Part shown: positions 62,501 to 64,000 of the stretch, one piece after another
Layout: every line of letters starts with the position of its first letter
Numbering within the stretch: position 1 is the stretch's first letter
Position numbers and translations under genes: made by a program
DNA from: Branchiostoma lanceolatum
Lineage: Eukaryota > Chordata > Leptocardii > Amphioxiformes > Branchiostomatidae
Reading direction: 5' to 3'
NCBI RefSeq assembly: GCF_035083965.1
Contig: NC_089724.1
Coordinates: 19,238,974-19,302,973 of the forward strand
DNA length: 64,000 bases
The notes under the pieces: generated by a model
What the model saw: the letters and a program-made list of their open reading frames with translations, nothing else
What the model was told of the DNA's origin: nothing
The model's database searches: none

Positions 62501-64000
62501 AAAGCGTGGACATTGGGTTAGGGGAAAGGTACAAACATTGGGCATGGTTTTTGAACGAAAATTATACATATTGATGCGCTGATATGATACCATTTCCCAG
62601 ATGTAAATCATGTTGGAAAGACTTGCTATGTTTTCCACGCCGACAAAACTACTCAAGATTCACTCTTGTGCCCAGTACGAAACCGCTTTTTTTCGCTCTC
62701 TTGTCACAGTGGAAGAATCCTGCTTTGATCATTGACATTGACATTGTTGTGTTGTTATTTACAGCGTATTGAAGTCTAATGTACGAGAGAGTAACTATAG
62801 GTTCCCAGCGTAGATTAGAAGGGATTGAACGGACTGATTTATATTTATTGTGTACGTCCGAGAAATGACAATGGTTACGTTTCTAAAAGCTATAAATGAT
62901 GACAGGACATAACGATGTAGATAACTGCAGCTATCACGTACGACGTCAGCTTGTGTCTTCGACGTTCGTTCTTCGTTGCATACATTTTCTATGTAATATT
63001 TCAATCATGTCGTATCCTCATTTAAATCTTATCACTTTCATTGAACTTTTCAAAGTCATTCCAAATCAGATCAAGTCAAACATAATAATTGAATGCTGCC
63101 AAAGTCTGTTTATTTCTTAAATCTTAAGTTATGTTCTGCGGTATTCAGTAGTCTTATAATGGCAGAAGACGACAGCTATAATCAGTGACTGCAAATATGA
63201 GAAACAAACCACTTTGGCTTATCGTTCTGGGCTGGCTGAAACAGCGCACGTACCCATAACCAACCCTCTTCAGTGATGTTTTCGTAGGGTTGTATCCCAA
63301 TATTTGACATATGTTCCACTTATGGAATGTACACCGAACGAAATAATTTTACGCAGCTATCGGAAGCGATTGAGTTCGCGGTTTGTCCCAGTAATCCCAA
63401 ATGGCTCCGTATGTTGCCAAACGTTCTTCAGTCGGTTGTAAGCTGGATTCAAACAACTTCGATTTATGTAAATACGTTGATTGTGCCATATGTTCAGAAA
63501 CTTCTGTTACCAATGAAATATTCGATTCAAACTTTACTACCCTCGCTGGAGGGATATTGGCAGAGTAATATTTGATGCGTTTTTTTTAAACTTCTGCTAC
63601 CTGCGACATGCGATCTTACTAGTACATCTGTGGCCAGTTTTGCGGGTAATTTGAGCCATGTATACTTGGCCTAGAATCTAAGACTGTCCAACAAATACCG
63701 TTGTCGTATTTGTCCAACTGTAGTCTAGGGTTTGAAAGGGGTGCTGGGCTCGTATTTATCAATGATATAGTTCCAGGATTGTGTATATCTTCATTTGCAA
63801 CTGCAAACTGTAGACCATTTAGTACTGCCACATGTAGTTTATAGGTTGACGTATTCTTTGTACAGTGATTCACTTTTGCATTACCTGTACTGACCTCAAT
63901 TTTCCCCTATTTAGGAAGTATAGAAAGAAGACATTGAGCACTGTAATATCCAATGCATCCTTACCTTGGAAGAATATTTTGGTGCGGAAGTAGGCTATGA
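53483..64000 (-). CDS. bHLH-PAS transcription factor, AHR/NPAS4-like, nine exons visible, 5' end off the right edge
   Basis: A nuclear DNA-binding sensor/regulator of class I bHLH-PAS type that would need an ARNT-type partner (family knowledge). Exons, 5' to 3': 64000-63965 (end of bHLH helix 2: IAYFRTKIFFQ), 59758-59580 (acidic linker), 57713-57624 and 57036-56842 (PAS-A: ALDGFLLVVTSDGTILYVSS, then IYGIVHPDD), 56545-56432 (VSFLCRLKC), 56070-55877 (KVHCTGRMRAF), 55662-55556 and 55333-55195 (PAS-B: VTEILEYEPGELEG, FYSLVHPDDL, then MYFRALKKDHAAVWLHSRGK), 54800-53483 (438-aa C-terminal part, Ser/Pro/His-rich, with KRPRKDSRR as possible nuclear signal, stop). All phases agree. About 789 residues are visible. 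AHR fits in YFRTKIFF and in the post-PAS-B region; NPAS4 fits in PAS-B. The exact family is undecided. Confidence 0.88.
57118..57315. repeat. Diverged relative of the 2691-2952 element, in a bHLH-PAS intron
   Basis: Shares 'tttcatcgat', 'ctttgtgtgttttgttgtct' and 'attatgaagtcaagggttac' with the interior of 2691-2952. The terminal inverted repeats are no longer recognisable. Confidence 0.5.
57799..57822. repeat. (TTTC)n microsatellite
   Basis: Short run of 'tttctttctttctttc' in a bHLH-PAS intron. Confidence 0.7.
59255..59545. repeat. (GT)n/(CA)n microsatellite next to a bHLH-PAS splice donor
   Basis: About 290 bp of GT repeat on the plus strand, thus CA on the transcribed sense strand of the bHLH-PAS gene. 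It starts about 35 nt downstream of the donor at 59579. The His/Thr-rich ORFs over it are artefacts. Confidence 0.93.
59759..63964. other. Large bHLH-PAS intron without recognised features
   Basis: 4.2 kb between the bHLH exon at the right edge and the linker exon at 59758. No alternative exon, mobile element or RNA gene was recognised with confidence. A GC-richer patch at 61060-61150 has an exon-like look but no secure identity. Confidence 0.5.

Overview
The window looks like a piece of an invertebrate chordate genome, most probably an amphioxus (Branchiostoma). This rests on intron-rich genes with canonical GT/AG splice sites, tandem non-visual-type opsins, a bHLH-PAS factor and other animal families, and dense short terminal-inverted-repeat elements, tRNA-derived repeats and non-LTR retrotransposon debris. 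The species is inference; nothing was searched.

Layout. (1) 1-22,900, plus strand: two tandem opsin genes. The first is cut by the left edge; its last three exons lie at 261-377, 1662-1873 and 2219-2584. The second is complete in six exons (10946-22877) and encodes 386 residues with the retinal-binding lysine. The gap between them and the introns of the second are crowded with mobile elements: a LINE whose YADD motif is split by a small inverted-repeat element, a second LINE 3' end inside the first, two 1.1-kb inverted-repeat elements in opposite orientation around exons 2-3, a fold-back element nested in another repeat, and a near-perfect 218-bp palindrome. (2) 22,900-24,500: tRNA-derived repeats, two copies forming an LTR-like direct repeat. 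(3) 24,574-29,205, minus strand: a complete eight-exon M14 (N/E-type) zinc carboxypeptidase of 449 residues with signal peptide, TATA box and poly(A) signal. (4) 32,100-47,800, plus strand: four very small multi-exon genes (57, 60, 37 and 43 residues). They form two tandem-duplicate pairs and share a CCAAT-plus-TATA promoter type, with three further promoter copies that drive no recognisable gene. This is the most unusual part of the window. (5) 49,922-51,395, plus strand: a two-exon orphan class A GPCR of 326 residues. (6) 53,483-64,000, minus strand: nine exons of a bHLH-PAS transcription factor (AHR/NPAS4-like). The end of the bHLH second helix is at the right edge, so the 5' part lies outside the window.

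The genes do not form one pathway. Opsins and orphan GPCR are membrane receptors, the carboxypeptidase is secretory, and the bHLH-PAS protein is nuclear. The four small genes have no assigned function. All exon joins below were made by hand from splice consensus and matching codon phase; no transcript data were available.
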